The notes: generated by a model not told the origin, from the letters alone. Shown: positions 45,988 to 54,996, counted from the stretch's first letter. The stretch: DNA of 64,000 bases from Bacteroidales bacterium (GCA_020636845.1 JACJXD010000005.1:124001-188000), one strand, 5' to 3'. A program made the numbers and translations.

Positions 45988-46521
45988 TCAGTTGTTACAT
46001 TTTCGGTTAAGCCAACCTTTTTTATATTTTTTTAGGGTGTTTTCCAATTTATCGCCTCTAAGATTTTCGGCTATAATTGTACCTGTGCTGTCAATTAGAA
46101 AGTTATAGGGTATTGCTGTAATGCCGTAATTGGTTGCAGCCAGACTTCGCCAACCTTTTAAGTCGCTTACGTGTGCCGGCCAAAACAGGTTGTCGTTTTT
46201 AATGGTTTCTACCCAAGCATCGTATTTTTTATCGAGCGAAATACTGAATATTTCAAACCCTTTCCCGTTTTCAAAACATGCGTCTTTGTATTTTTTGTAG
46301 GTTTCAACCAAGTTAGGGTTCTCGCGTCGGCAAGGTCCACACCAGGAAGCCCAAAAGTCAACTAGTACCAATTTTCCCTTAATAGATGTTAAGCTAACTT
46401 CCTGACCGGTCGGCATGGTTAGCGTTATATCGGGGGCTTTTTCTCCCACTTGAGGCATTTGCGCGTAAATATTTGCCGATATGGCCAATGCGGCAATTAG
46501 GAGTATGGCTTTGATTTTCAT
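45988..46521 (-). CDS. TlpA/ResA-family thioredoxin
   Basis: 177 residues with a signal peptide (cleaved near IYAQ, about residue 21) and a TlpA-type redoxin domain: LVLVDFWASWCGPCRREN with Cys61 and Cys64, then the ITAIPYNFLID cis-Pro loop near residue 140. Family members act as periplasmic reductants fed by DsbD or CcdA. It is the first gene of an operon with AsmA, DsbA-like and a Cys-rich lipoprotein (37 bp to the next), an arrangement that combines a reducing and an oxidising thioredoxin-fold protein. Confidence 0.92.
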   Translation of the reverse strand: MKIKAILLIAALAISANIYAQMPQVGEKAPDITLTMPTGQEVSLTSIKGKLVLVDFWASWCGPCRRENPNLVETYKKYKDACFENGKGFEIFSISLDKKYDAWVETIKNDNLFWPAHVSDLKGWRSLAATNYGITAIPYNFLIDSTGTIIAENLRGDKLENTLKKYKKGWLNRKCNN

Positions 46522-46714
46522 AACAAAAGATTTAATAAAAAAAATTTTTGTGTTAATTACGATGTATGCGAATATCGTAATAAATACTGTGCCAACTGTA
46601 AAAGTTTGACGATTATTTTAAATAAGTTGATTGAAGGATGCGTTTTCGAAAAATTTAGTTTGACTTTCTACTGCAAGCATTGGTAATGCTAGGAAAGCAG
46701 TTAAAGTTAACTAG

Positions 46715-47113
46715 CTAAATTCTTCGAGACTTAAAGTACATTTCATAATTTTCGGAAGCATCTCCAAATTTTTCGTATTTATCGTCCGATATTTTATATG
46801 TACAATATTCTCCCACAATGCCCGAGAAGTAAACGTTATGCCGGTTATTTCCCTCGTCCAATAAAATTAAATGGACAAGATTTTCGTGTATTTCGGTGGC
46901 TGTTAGGTCTGCATGGCAAAGCGGGCAGTAGAACTTTACTTTGCTACCATCTTCAACCCTGAAAGATTTGTTCAATATCTTGGTGTAATCTCCTAAGTGT
47001 GGGCTTAATAGGATAAGTCCTTTTTCACTTTTGGCATTTTTTGCGGAAAAAACTACAAAACCATTTGCAGTTAACCCGCCTCCGCATTTTGGGCAAATAA
47101 ATTCGTTATTCAT
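46715..47113 (-). CDS. zinc-ribbon hypothetical protein
   Basis: 132 residues, no signal peptide. Two CxxC knuckles are seen: CPKC near residues 7-10 and CPLC near residues 63-66, giving a likely single zinc site. The rest (KISDDKYEKFGDASENYEMYFKSRRI at the end) has no recognised motif. Cytoplasmic by appearance. It is separated from the TrmN6 gene by 128 bp and from the TlpA gene by 193 bp, so it may be an independent unit. I do not recognise a family and do not assign a function. Confidence 0.68.
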   Translation of the reverse strand: MNNEFICPKCGGGLTANGFVVFSAKNAKSEKGLILLSPHLGDYTKILNKSFRVEDGSKVKFYCPLCHADLTATEIHENLVHLILLDEGNNRHNVYFSGIVGEYCTYKISDDKYEKFGDASENYEMYFKSRRI

Positions 47114-47241
47114 GATTTTGGCAAATTGGTTTATTAGGTAAGTTACAAAAATTAGAGATAGGGGTAAAGTTGATTTTCATCATAAAAATGAGAAAAAATG
47201 ATAAGTGTATGGAATAGAAATATTTTGCCAAAAAGCGAAAA

Positions 47242-47955
47242 TTAAAATGCCAAGTAAAATTCGGACGTTAATTGTTTGTACTCTTTGGTGTAAGTTCCGT
47301 CGGGATTGTGAATGGTTAACTCCGTTTCCGTAACCGGTTGGCGCTCCTTTTCGAGTTGTACCAGAATGCGTAGGGTAGGTTTTCCCGGTTTTGTAACAAT
47401 GCTTACTTTATGCGTGCAGTATAAGCCAAAGGTTGATGCTTGCGCAATAAACACGTTTCCTTCGGAATATGGAAATATTCCACAAAAGCGACCATTATGG
47501 GCAAGTAAATGTTGAACGCCTAAGAGCAAATCGTGGTAGGGAAGCGATTCGGTATGGCGGGTTAAGGTTCTTTTCGCCAGCGGCGATTTAAGGGAATTGT
47601 TAAAGTACGGAGGATTCGATACTATTAGTTCGTATGCTTTGCCACTTTGATTGGCAAAGTCCTGAAATGCCATATTCACTACATTGATAGAGGAAGCCCA
47701 AGGCGATCGTGTTACGTTATCGGTGGCTTCGGCAGCCGAATCGGAGTCGAGTTCAACGGCATCAATTTTCATTAACGGATTACGCTGGGCCAGCATTAAA
47801 GCAATAACTCCGGTTCCGGTTCCTACATCAATGGCATTAATTACATTTGCAACGTTGGCCCATGCACCAAGCAAAACGCTGTCGGTGCCAACCCGCATAG
47901 CCGATTTTCGCTGTAAAACCTTAAACTGTTTGAACTTGAAGTAATCGTTAGCCAT
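47242..47955 (-). CDS. trmN6: tRNA1(Val) (adenine(37)-N6)-methyltransferase
   Basis: 237-residue SAM-dependent methyltransferase. Motif I is DVGTGTGVIALMLAQR (about residues 40-56), the acidic tip of strand 2 is DAVELDSDS, and motif IV is the amino-N6 type NPPY in LIVSNPPYFNNS near residue 113. These and the length match TrmN6/YfiC, which methylates A37 of tRNA-Val. It follows the TIGR02757 gene by 30 bp in a LolD-TIGR02757-TrmN6 run. Confidence 0.9.
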   Translation of the reverse strand: MANDYFKFKQFKVLQRKSAMRVGTDSVLLGAWANVANVINAIDVGTGTGVIALMLAQRNPLMKIDAVELDSDSAAEATDNVTRSPWASSINVVNMAFQDFANQSGKAYELIVSNPPYFNNSLKSPLAKRTLTRHTESLPYHDLLLGVQHLLAHNGRFCGIFPYSEGNVFIAQASTFGLYCTHKVSIVTKPGKPTLRILVQLEKERQPVTETELTIHNPDGTYTKEYKQLTSEFYLAF

Positions 47956-47985
47956 TTCTTATAAAATCGTACAAAAATACCAAAA

Positions 47986-48765
47986 CTAAAGTTCTCCGTA
48001 AACACCCATTCCAAAAAGTGCAAAGTCGTACTTTACCGGGTCGGAGGGATCCAACTTCCGAAGTTCGTTGGTAAGTTCACAAACGGCTTTAAAGTCGTTT
48101 TGTTTCCTTGTTAAAAGTCCCAATTTTCGGGCAACTCGACCGGAATGAACATCAAGAGGAATAAGCAAATCCGATGTGGAAATTTGCTGCCATAGTCCAA
48201 AATCAATACTTTCCTTTGCGGGACGTACCATCCACCGTAAGTACATGTTTAGCCTTTTGGCTGCAGAGCCTGCATAAATGTTGGGAATATGGCGCAATGT
48301 TTTGCCGGGCATTTCTAAAGCGATAAACTGTTCTCTATAAGCATTTATGGCGTCCGGTACTGATTCGTTCTTTTTATACGACAGGGTAAACAGTTTGTTT
48401 AGCCCATCCATTTCGGTATAAATATGTTTTAGTACCAAAATAAAATTTATGCAGTCCGCTTGACTAAACGTGCGATGCACAAAACCGTTTAAAAATTTCT
48501 CGTCGGAAGGTCGAAAATTTACGGTAAACTCGTACGGTTTACCGTTCATCATGCCATTCAACTTTTTCATGCTGTTTATTATTGCCTTACGATTTCCCCA
48601 CGAAACGGTGGCCGTTATTAATCCGCTAATTTCAATATCCTCTTTCTTTTGAAAAAGATGAGGAATTTGTATGGGATCGGAGTCCACAAACAGCTTGCTT
48701 GCGTAGCGTTTATACCTGTCGTCGAGTAGTTCCTTAATTTCGGAGGAGGTTTGTGGAAGTTGCAT
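47986..48765 (-). CDS. TIGR02757-family protein of unknown function
   Basis: 259 residues, cytoplasmic and mostly helical. The family-type segments FQKKEDIEISGLITATVSWG (about 48) and LLIPLDVHSGRVARKLGLL (about 190) are visible; the second resembles an endonuclease III-like helical region, but the iron-sulfur cysteines are not seen. No biochemical role is established that I can name. It lies 32 bp behind the LolD-like gene and 30 bp ahead of trmN6. Confidence 0.85.
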   Translation of the reverse strand: MQLPQTSSEIKELLDDRYKRYASKLFVDSDPIQIPHLFQKKEDIEISGLITATVSWGNRKAIINSMKKLNGMMNGKPYEFTVNFRPSDEKFLNGFVHRTFSQADCINFILVLKHIYTEMDGLNKLFTLSYKKNESVPDAINAYREQFIALEMPGKTLRHIPNIYAGSAAKRLNMYLRWMVRPAKESIDFGLWQQISTSDLLIPLDVHSGRVARKLGLLTRKQNDFKAVCELTNELRKLDPSDPVKYDFALFGMGVYGEL

Positions 48766-48797
48766 GAAGGTGAGTTGAAAAAGGTTGTAATGCTTTG

Positions 48798-49457
48798 TTA
48801 CTTGGTTGTCTCTATTATTCCATCGTTCATGGAAATTTGCACATCGGCCATTTGGGCAAGGTCTTTATCGTGGGTAACCACCACAAATGTTTGCCCTAGT
48901 TTATCGCGAAGCGAAAAGAATAGTTGATGTAGTTCTTCCTTGTTACGAGAATCTAAGTTTCCCGATGGTTCGTCGGCTAAAACAACAATAGGATTGTTAA
49001 TAAGCGCACGGGCAACGGCTACCCGTTGTTGTTCGCCTCCCGAAAGTTCGGATGGTTTATGCTGAAACCGATGCGATAATCCCAAAAAATCGAGTAATTC
49101 TTTTGCCTTACTTTCGGCTTGATTGAAACTTTTGCCGGCGATTAACGCAGGCATACAAACATTTTCGATTGCTGAAAACTCGGGTAAAAGATGGTGGAAT
49201 TGAAAAACAAATCCTATGTTGGCATTACGAAAGCGCGATAGGGCTTTATCGCGTAGCGAGGACACTTCCTGATTGTTAATGTAAATTTCGCCCGAGTCGG
49301 GTCTGCTAAGCGTTCCCATAATTTGGAGCAGGGTTGTTTTTCCTGCGCCGCTGGGGCCAACTATAGCTACAACTTTTTGTTCGGGAATTTCAACAGAAAT
49401 GCCTTTTAATACGGTAAGCGAACCGAACGATTTTACAATATTATTTACCTTAATCAT
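48798..49457 (-). CDS. LolD-like ABC transporter ATPase
   Basis: 219-residue ATP-binding subunit. Walker A is GPSGAGKTT (34-42), signature LSGGEQQRVAVAR (138-150), and Walker B VVLADEP (158-164), followed by the H-loop VVVTHD. Its size and FQFHHLLPEFSAIENV segment (Q-loop region) match the LolD/MacB-type ATPases that pair with FtsX-like permeases. No permease gene is adjacent; the LolC/E-like permease at 28.3 kb and the MacB-like one at 60.2 kb are the only candidates in the window. Confidence 0.9.
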   Translation of the reverse strand: MIKVNNIVKSFGSLTVLKGISVEIPEQKVVAIVGPSGAGKTTLLQIMGTLSRPDSGEIYINNQEVSSLRDKALSRFRNANIGFVFQFHHLLPEFSAIENVCMPALIAGKSFNQAESKAKELLDFLGLSHRFQHKPSELSGGEQQRVAVARALINNPIVVLADEPSGNLDSRNKEELHQLFFSLRDKLGQTFVVVTHDKDLAQMADVQISMNDGIIETTK

Positions 49458-49701
49458 TAAAAAATCAAACTAAAATTTAACTGTCAATACCTCTCAAATC
49501 CTAACAAAAGTAGATGATTTTTGTAAACATAACTATTTTAATGAGGAATAATAAGTTAATTGTAAATTTTTCTGAAAAAAAGTTAAAAAATAGGTCAATT
49601 GTATTGTAAAAAATTATAGTTTGGCAGTCAAATTAAGTTAATTGGTTACAATTTGAAAGAAACTGAAACATCAAACCATAAATAACAAACAAACCAGTAT
49701 T

Positions 49702-51039
49702 ATGAATAAAGTATTAGTTATTGGTGCCGGTCTTTCGACAAACAGTTTAATCCACTACCTTCTGGAAAACTCAACCAAGTACGGTTGGACGATAACCGTT
49801 GCAGATATGTCGCTCGAATCTGCAAAAAAAAGAGTAAACAATCATCCAAATGGCAAGGCCATACAGTTCGATATTAATAATTCGGCTCAACTTGCCGACG
49901 AGATTAGCAAGGTTGAAGTCGTAGTTTCGATGTTGCCCGCTTTTATGCACCCAATTGTAGCCAAGGAGTGTGTAAAGCAGGGTAAACATTTGCTTACAGC
50001 TTCGTATGTTTCCGATACCATGAAGGCGCTGAACGACGAGGCCAAACAAAAGGGTATAGCATTGTTAAACGAACTTGGGCTAGATCCGGGAATTGACCAC
50101 ATGTCGGCAATGCGTGCCATTGACGATATTAGAGGAAAGGGAGGGAAAATCCTTGGTTTTATTAGCAATACCGGTGGACTAGTTGCTCCTGAATGCGATA
50201 ATAATCCATGGAACTACAAGTTTACATGGAATCCTCGTAACGTTGTGCTGGCAGGTCAGGGAGTTGCACAGTTTATGGAAAATGGTCAGTACAAGTACAT
50301 TCCTTATCATAGATTGTATAACAATGTTCGTACGTACGATATTAAAGGTTTTGGAGAATTCGAAATGTACCCTAACCGCGATTCGTTAAAGTACAGACAG
50401 ATTTACGGAATAGAAGATGTTAAAACAATAATCCGCGGAACGCTTCGCCGTTCGGGGTACAGTAAAGCTTGGAATGTATTTGTTCAGCTGGGTATGACCG
50501 ACGATACGTATAAAGTGGCTAATAGCGAAAAGTTAACCAGACGCGAGTTTTTAAATAGTTTCTTGCCGTACCATCCAACCGAATCCGTTGAGGAAAAGTT
50601 AAAGAGAATTATTCCCGAAACTCAGGATGAAGTTATTTACAACAAGGTTAAGTGGTTGGGAATGTTCGATAACGAGGTTATTGGAATGCCAAATGCAAGT
50701 CCGGCTCAACTTCTGCAAAAAATTATGGAAGGCAAACTAGGGCTCGATCCGAACGATAAGGACTTAATTGTAATGCTTCATGTTATCGATTATGAGCTAA
50801 AAGGTAAAAAGTATCGTAAAACGTCAACGTTTGTAATTGTAGGTAAGGATCCTGTTCGCACGGCCATGTCAATTACGGTTGGAACTCCGTTGGCCATTGC
50901 AACAAAAATGCTGCTTACCGGACAAATTACCGATCGTGGAGTAGTTGTTCCTATCAAGCCTCACTTGTACAACCCAATACTCAACGAGCTCGAAAATTAC
51001 GATGTGAAATTTGTTGAAGAGGAAAAAGAGTTAGACTAA
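49702..51039 (+). CDS. saccharopine dehydrogenase-family oxidoreductase
   Basis: 445 residues, cytoplasmic. The N-terminus carries a Rossmann motif (VLVIGAGLSTNSLIHYLL, residues 4-21), and the sequence continues with the saccharopine dehydrogenase/homospermidine synthase pattern (EVVVSMLPAFMHPIVAKECV; NELGLDPGIDHMSAMR near residue 120). The C-terminal domain resembles saccharopine reductase. Possible substrates are saccharopine in lysine metabolism or carboxynorspermidine-type polyamines; the sequence alone does not decide. It has its own terminator and faces the GlmM-type gene downstream. Confidence 0.85.
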   Translation: MNKVLVIGAGLSTNSLIHYLLENSTKYGWTITVADMSLESAKKRVNNHPNGKAIQFDINNSAQLADEISKVEVVVSMLPAFMHPIVAKECVKQGKHLLTASYVSDTMKALNDEAKQKGIALLNELGLDPGIDHMSAMRAIDDIRGKGGKILGFISNTGGLVAPECDNNPWNYKFTWNPRNVVLAGQGVAQFMENGQYKYIPYHRLYNNVRTYDIKGFGEFEMYPNRDSLKYRQIYGIEDVKTIIRGTLRRSGYSKAWNVFVQLGMTDDTYKVANSEKLTRREFLNSFLPYHPTESVEEKLKRIIPETQDEVIYNKVKWLGMFDNEVIGMPNASPAQLLQKIMEGKLGLDPNDKDLIVMLHVIDYELKGKKYRKTSTFVIVGKDPVRTAMSITVGTPLAIATKMLLTGQITDRGVVVPIKPHLYNPILNELENYDVKFVEEEKELD

Positions 51040-51055
51040 CAAAACATACTTAAAT

Positions 51056-51104
51056 AACCACAGAGTTTTCTTATTGTTTCAGGAGATTCTGTGGTTTGTT
51101 TTTT
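51056..51104 (+). terminator. terminator of the saccharopine dehydrogenase-like gene
   Basis: 9-bp stem (51056-51064 and 51088-51096) with a 23-nt loop and a T-rich tail to 51104. Confidence 0.6.
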
Positions 51105-51139
51105 ACGTATAGATTTTAGGTGAAGAGGGTAGTAATGTT

Positions 51140-51175
51140 TTTGCTTTATAAAGCGGAAGCGTTTGTATAAATTTG
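51140..51175 (+). promoter_or_regulatory. promoter of the phosphomutase gene
   Basis: TTTG at 51140-51143 and TAAATTTG at 51168-51175, spacer 24 bp (a TTTA with a 19-bp spacer is also present). It lies within the longest open frame and supports the start at 51202. Confidence 0.5.
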
Positions 51176-51201
51176 CAGGGTTATTATCAATACATAAAAT
51201 T

Positions 51202-52587
51202 ATGTCACTTATTAAATCAATTTCGGGAATTCGTGGAACAATAGGGGGAAACGTAGGCGATAGTTTAACGCCTATCGACATTGTTAAGTTTACCTCGGCC
51301 TATGCCGAATGGCTTAAGATGCGCAATTCGGGCAAGCATTGCAGGGTTGCAGTTGGCAGGGACGCTCGTATTTCGGGCGAAATGGTGAACAGCCTTGTTG
51401 TAGGTTCGCTTATGGGATGTGGAATAGACGTGCTAAACCTTGGATTGGCAACAACGCCAACGGTGGAAATGGCTGTTATTCACGAAAAAACCGATGGCGG
51501 AATTATTCTTACTGCCAGCCACAATCCCCGTCATTGGAATGCGCTGAAGTTACTTAACGAGAAAGGCGAGTTCTTATCCGATGCCGATGGACGAAAGGTT
51601 CTCGAAATAGCCGAGAAAAACGCATACACTTTTGCCGAAGTCGATAAGTTAGGCGTAGTTGATGAGGAGTGCTCTTTTGTTGATGAGCATATCAACCGGG
51701 TTTTAAAGTTGAAGTATGTTGACGTTGATGCAATTTCGAAGGCAAACTTTACCGTGGCTATCGATTGTGTTAATTCGGTTGGTGGCATAGCAATTCCCCG
51801 ATTATTGAAGGCTTTGGGTGTAAGTAACGTAATAGAACTTTATACCGAGCCAACAGGCGATTTTCAGCATAATCCTGAACCGCTCCCCGAAAATCTTCAC
51901 GAAATATCAAAAGTAATAAAGTCCCGTAAGGCCGATGTCGGTTTTGTGGTTGATCCCGATGTGGATAGACTAGCCATAGTAAACGAGGACGGCACAATGT
52001 TTGGCGAGGAATATACGCTTGTTGCTTGTGCCGATTACGTGTTAAGCCATAATGCGGGAAATACTGTTTCGAATTTATCGAGTACGGCTGCTCTTCGCGA
52101 TGTTACCCTAAAATATGGAAAAGAGTACTTTGCCTCGGCAGTCGGCGAGGTTAACGTGGTAGCCAAAATGAAGGAGGTGAATGCCATAGTTGGAGGCGAG
52201 GGCAATGGTGGTGTAATTCTTCCTGAACTTCACTATGGACGCGATGCGTTGGTTGGTATAGCGCTGTTCCTTTCGCATCTTGCACATTTTGGCAAAAAAT
52301 GTACGGAACTGCGGGCTACCTATCCCAACTACTTTATTTCGAAAAATAAAATTGAACTAAAGAAAAGCACCAACCCCGACGATGTATTGGCAGAGTTAAA
52401 GGTTCGACATAAAAACGACAAGGTAAATACCATCGATGGGTTAAGAATTGATTTTGACGATTGTTGGGTTCACATGCGAAAATCGAACACAGAGCCAATA
52501 ATTCGTATATATGCCGAGGCAAAGAGTCCCGAAAAGGCGGATGAGTTGGCTAAGCGAACAATAGGGGAAATACAATCGCTTATTTGA
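51202..52587 (+). CDS. phosphoglucosamine/phosphomannomutase-type enzyme
   Basis: Starting at the ATG at 51202 (MSLIKSISGIRGTIGG) gives 461 residues; the frame extends 13 codons to a TTG within the promoter. The alpha-D-phosphohexomutase family motifs are clear: catalytic Ser106 in TASHNPRHWNALK, the metal loop DPDVDRLAI (about 250), the sugar-binding EGNGGVILP (about 335), and the phosphate-binding loop MRKSNTEPIIRIYAEA (about 425). GlmM-type enzymes make glucosamine-1-phosphate for peptidoglycan and lipopolysaccharide; phosphomannomutase is the alternative. A shared bidirectional terminator follows. Confidence 0.92.
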   Translation: MSLIKSISGIRGTIGGNVGDSLTPIDIVKFTSAYAEWLKMRNSGKHCRVAVGRDARISGEMVNSLVVGSLMGCGIDVLNLGLATTPTVEMAVIHEKTDGGIILTASHNPRHWNALKLLNEKGEFLSDADGRKVLEIAEKNAYTFAEVDKLGVVDEECSFVDEHINRVLKLKYVDVDAISKANFTVAIDCVNSVGGIAIPRLLKALGVSNVIELYTEPTGDFQHNPEPLPENLHEISKVIKSRKADVGFVVDPDVDRLAIVNEDGTMFGEEYTLVACADYVLSHNAGNTVSNLSSTAALRDVTLKYGKEYFASAVGEVNVVAKMKEVNAIVGGEGNGGVILPELHYGRDALVGIALFLSHLAHFGKKCTELRATYPNYFISKNKIELKKSTNPDDVLAELKVRHKNDKVNTIDGLRIDFDDCWVHMRKSNTEPIIRIYAEAKSPEKADELAKRTIGEIQSLI

Positions 52588-52606
52588 AAAATCACAGATC
52601 ATTCAT

Positions 52607-52638
52607 AAAAAAGGGGAACTATACTGGTTCCCCTTTTT
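52607..52638. terminator. bidirectional terminator between the phosphomutase and beta-helix lipoprotein genes
   Basis: Stem of 12-13 bp with left arm 52607-52619 (A-rich start) and right arm 52627-52638 (T-rich end), 7-nt loop, between convergent genes. Confidence 0.88.
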
Positions 52639-52655
52639 CCATTTGGTTGATTGAA

Positions 52656-54338
52656 TTAGTCTGATTGACCAACTTCACCTAGAGCACAGCCGGTGAATGT
52701 GTTTCCGGTATTTGTTACCGTGCTGCCGCTATCGAGGAAAATTCCGTAGCCGGCAGAATATTGAAATTTGCTATTTGTTACGGTAAAGCTTGTATTATAA
52801 GCCCAAATTGCGGCACTACTTTCATAAACATCTTTTCCTGTATAGTTGAATTCGCAGTAGTCGAAACGAGTGTTAGGCGAATTGTTTTCCCATATCAAAA
52901 TGCCTTTCCATGCGCCGGCAGCCGGAGAAGTTGCGGCACTGGTAAAAACAATAGGCTCTGAAGATGTTCCAACAGCAGTAACCTGTGTATTGTTATAATA
53001 GCCAATATCCATTTGTCCGTCGGCGCCAAACATAAGAATTGCTCCGGGTTGAATGGTGAGGTTTGCTTCAACATCTAAGTCAACGTTAATGAAGTACGGA
53101 ACGGTCTGTTTTTTCCATGTTGAAACGATATTCACATCGCCATCGGTTACATTTATTCCGTATCCGTTATTGCAGGTAAAGGTATTGTCCGATCCAATTG
53201 TTCCAACTCTGTCGGCATCAATTTCAAGGGCATGAGTTGCAATATTTTCAATGGTATTATTGTCCATAGAGGTGAAGTAGGCTCCGTCATTCATTACAAT
53301 TCCGGCTGAAGATGAGTTATGAATATTACAATTATTCAGCGCGATACCCGTTTCCTTGACAATAAATGCACCATCGGCCGATTTTCCTGCATAGTTAACA
53401 TCGCAGTAGCTTATGCTGGTATTTGTTAACGTGTTTCCCCAAAGGGTAATACCTCTCCAAGCGCCTGCCGTTGGAGCACTGGCACTTGATGTGAACACTA
53501 TGTTTTCGGTAGATGTGCCGTTGGCAATAAGAGTTGTAGAGTTATAGTATCCAAAGTGTAAGGATCCGTCAGTGTTGAATTTGAAAGTAGCCCCCGGTTC
53601 AATGGTTAGCGTTGCATTGTTAACATCAACTTCACCTTCGATGTAGTATGGCTTATCCAGTTTTCTCCATGTGATAGTTCCGGTTGCATCGCCCGATATA
53701 ACATTTACGCCATAGCCGTCGGCGCAGTTAAACGTGTTGTCGGTTCCGATGGTATGCATGTATGCAGCACACAGTCTTACCGGGTGACTTCCGCAGTTAC
53801 TGAAAGTGTTGCTGTTCATTTCGTCGAAACTCGATTCATAGTCAAGTTCAATTCCAAATTCTTTGGCATATTTTATTTGGTTATTGCTGAATACTATTGA
53901 TGTACTTCGTAAGTTTACAGCACCTTCGGATGTTTTGCCGGCGTACTCAACGTTGCAGTATGTCATGCTGGAATTGAGGCTGTGGCTCCAAAAGGTTATT
54001 CCTTCCCACGCTCCGGCGCTAGGCGATGCCGCATTCGACGTAAAAGTAATAGGTTTCTCAGCAGTCCCATTTGCAATAAGCGTTGCATTGCCATAGTAGC
54101 CAACGTCTAACCTTGCACCGGATTCGAATTTGATGGTTGTTCCCGGTTCGATGGTCAGAACGGCATCATCTACATTTATCGTACCCGAAATTATGTAAGT
54201 ATTTCCGGAAGTCCAGGTAGTAGTGGTGTTGATGTCGTTTTCGATTAAGGTTCCATTGATGTCGTTAGTTTCCTTTTCGCATGAAGTTGCTAAAAGAACT
54301 AAAAATGCAGCAATGCTGATGTTTATTAGTTTTCTCAT
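52656..54338 (-). CDS. beta-helix lipoprotein with three tandem ~180-residue repeats
   Basis: 560 residues with a lipoprotein signal (LLATSC, Cys20). The mature protein consists of three tandem repeats (about 38-222, 223-405, 406-560). Each starts with a TW/TIEPG-type strand, carries LTIEPGTTIKF-like, GYYGNATLIANGT-like and SAGAWEGI-like segments, then CNVEYAGK-like, and ends in NTF-C-GYGV strands. The pattern is a right-handed parallel beta-helix as seen in surface adhesins and polysaccharide-binding or -cleaving proteins. No catalytic motif is visible. It follows the outer-membrane barrel gene by 44 bp and is divergently transcribed from the TPR kinase operon. Confidence 0.82.
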   Translation of the reverse strand: MRKLINISIAAFLVLLATSCEKETNDINGTLIENDINTTTTWTSGNTYIISGTINVDDAVLTIEPGTTIKFESGARLDVGYYGNATLIANGTAEKPITFTSNAASPSAGAWEGITFWSHSLNSSMTYCNVEYAGKTSEGAVNLRSTSIVFSNNQIKYAKEFGIELDYESSFDEMNSNTFSNCGSHPVRLCAAYMHTIGTDNTFNCADGYGVNVISGDATGTITWRKLDKPYYIEGEVDVNNATLTIEPGATFKFNTDGSLHFGYYNSTTLIANGTSTENIVFTSSASAPTAGAWRGITLWGNTLTNTSISYCDVNYAGKSADGAFIVKETGIALNNCNIHNSSSAGIVMNDGAYFTSMDNNTIENIATHALEIDADRVGTIGSDNTFTCNNGYGINVTDGDVNIVSTWKKQTVPYFINVDLDVEANLTIQPGAILMFGADGQMDIGYYNNTQVTAVGTSSEPIVFTSAATSPAAGAWKGILIWENNSPNTRFDYCEFNYTGKDVYESSAAIWAYNTSFTVTNSKFQYSAGYGIFLDSGSTVTNTGNTFTGCALGEVGQSD

Positions 54339-54382
54339 AGTTTAAAAATTTAAAGTGAGTCAATTATTAATTCAATCAGAAA

Positions 54383-54943
54383 TTAAAATTTCATTGTAAG
54401 TCCTAGGTTTAGATAGGCAATGCCATAGCCTATTTCTGCAAATGCAGCAAACTTGTCATTGAAGTAGTAGCGACCACCGGCAAACCATGACCAAACAATA
54501 CCGCTAGAGGTGGCCGAGTAGGTTGCGGTGCCGTAAGTTGTCCCAAATTCAGAAGCGTTTACAACATCGTAACCAATCATGATGCCTGTATAGGTGTCAA
54601 CTTTATTAAGCAGTTGATAGTGGCCAATTCCCCTTACGCCAATAATAAAGTTTGAGTATTTCCAACCCCAGTCGTAATATTCCCATTTAGCGCCGGAATA
54701 GCCAATGTAACCGCCAATTCCAAGGGAACTTTTTTCGTCGAAGAGTTGATCTTTAACCCCCATTTCGAACGAAACGGATAGGGGTGGAGTTTTGCTGGTG
54801 TATCCGCTTCCCGAGTATAAGGTATTACCAATACCAATTCCAAAATTTAGGACTTTGTCGTTCTTTACAAAAGTGTTTTGGCTGTACCCGTTTACGGCGA
54901 AGCCAATAAGAACAGCTGCTGTTAGTAATAAATTTTTTTTCAT
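54383..54943 (-). CDS. small outer-membrane beta-barrel protein
   Basis: 186 residues with a signal peptide (to about VNGYSQ) and about eight amphipathic strands (FGIGIGNTLYSGSGY; SVSFEMGVKDQLF; NFIIGVRGIGHYQLL; TGIMIGYDVV; WSWFAGGRYYF; FAAFAEIGYGIAYLNLGLTMKF), the pattern of OmpW/OmpA-type small barrels. It is the first gene of an operon with the beta-helix lipoprotein (44-bp gap). Its promoter has the -7 element TACTTTTG (54989-54996, minus), with one ACCCC-N6-GGGGT palindrome about 23 bp upstream. Confidence 0.82.
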   Translation of the reverse strand: MKKNLLLTAAVLIGFAVNGYSQNTFVKNDKVLNFGIGIGNTLYSGSGYTSKTPPLSVSFEMGVKDQLFDEKSSLGIGGYIGYSGAKWEYYDWGWKYSNFIIGVRGIGHYQLLNKVDTYTGIMIGYDVVNASEFGTTYGTATYSATSSGIVWSWFAGGRYYFNDKFAAFAEIGYGIAYLNLGLTMKF

Positions 54944-54988
54944 CGTGAAATAAATAATGTCGTAGATTTGTTTTAGTTAAAATCAAAA

Positions 54989-54996
54989 CAAAAGTA
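54989..54996 (-). promoter_or_regulatory. -7 element of the barrel/beta-helix operon
   Basis: TACTTTTG on the minus strand, an exact TAnnTTTG match and identical to the -7 element of the divergent kinase operon. There is no TTTG at -33; the palindrome 55020-55035 takes that place. Confidence 0.6.

Noticed and set aside
46676..46690. Hairpin AGCATT-GGT-AATGCT
   Set aside because: Only 6 bp with a 3-nt loop and no T-run; it lies between two genes but is weaker than the other terminators.
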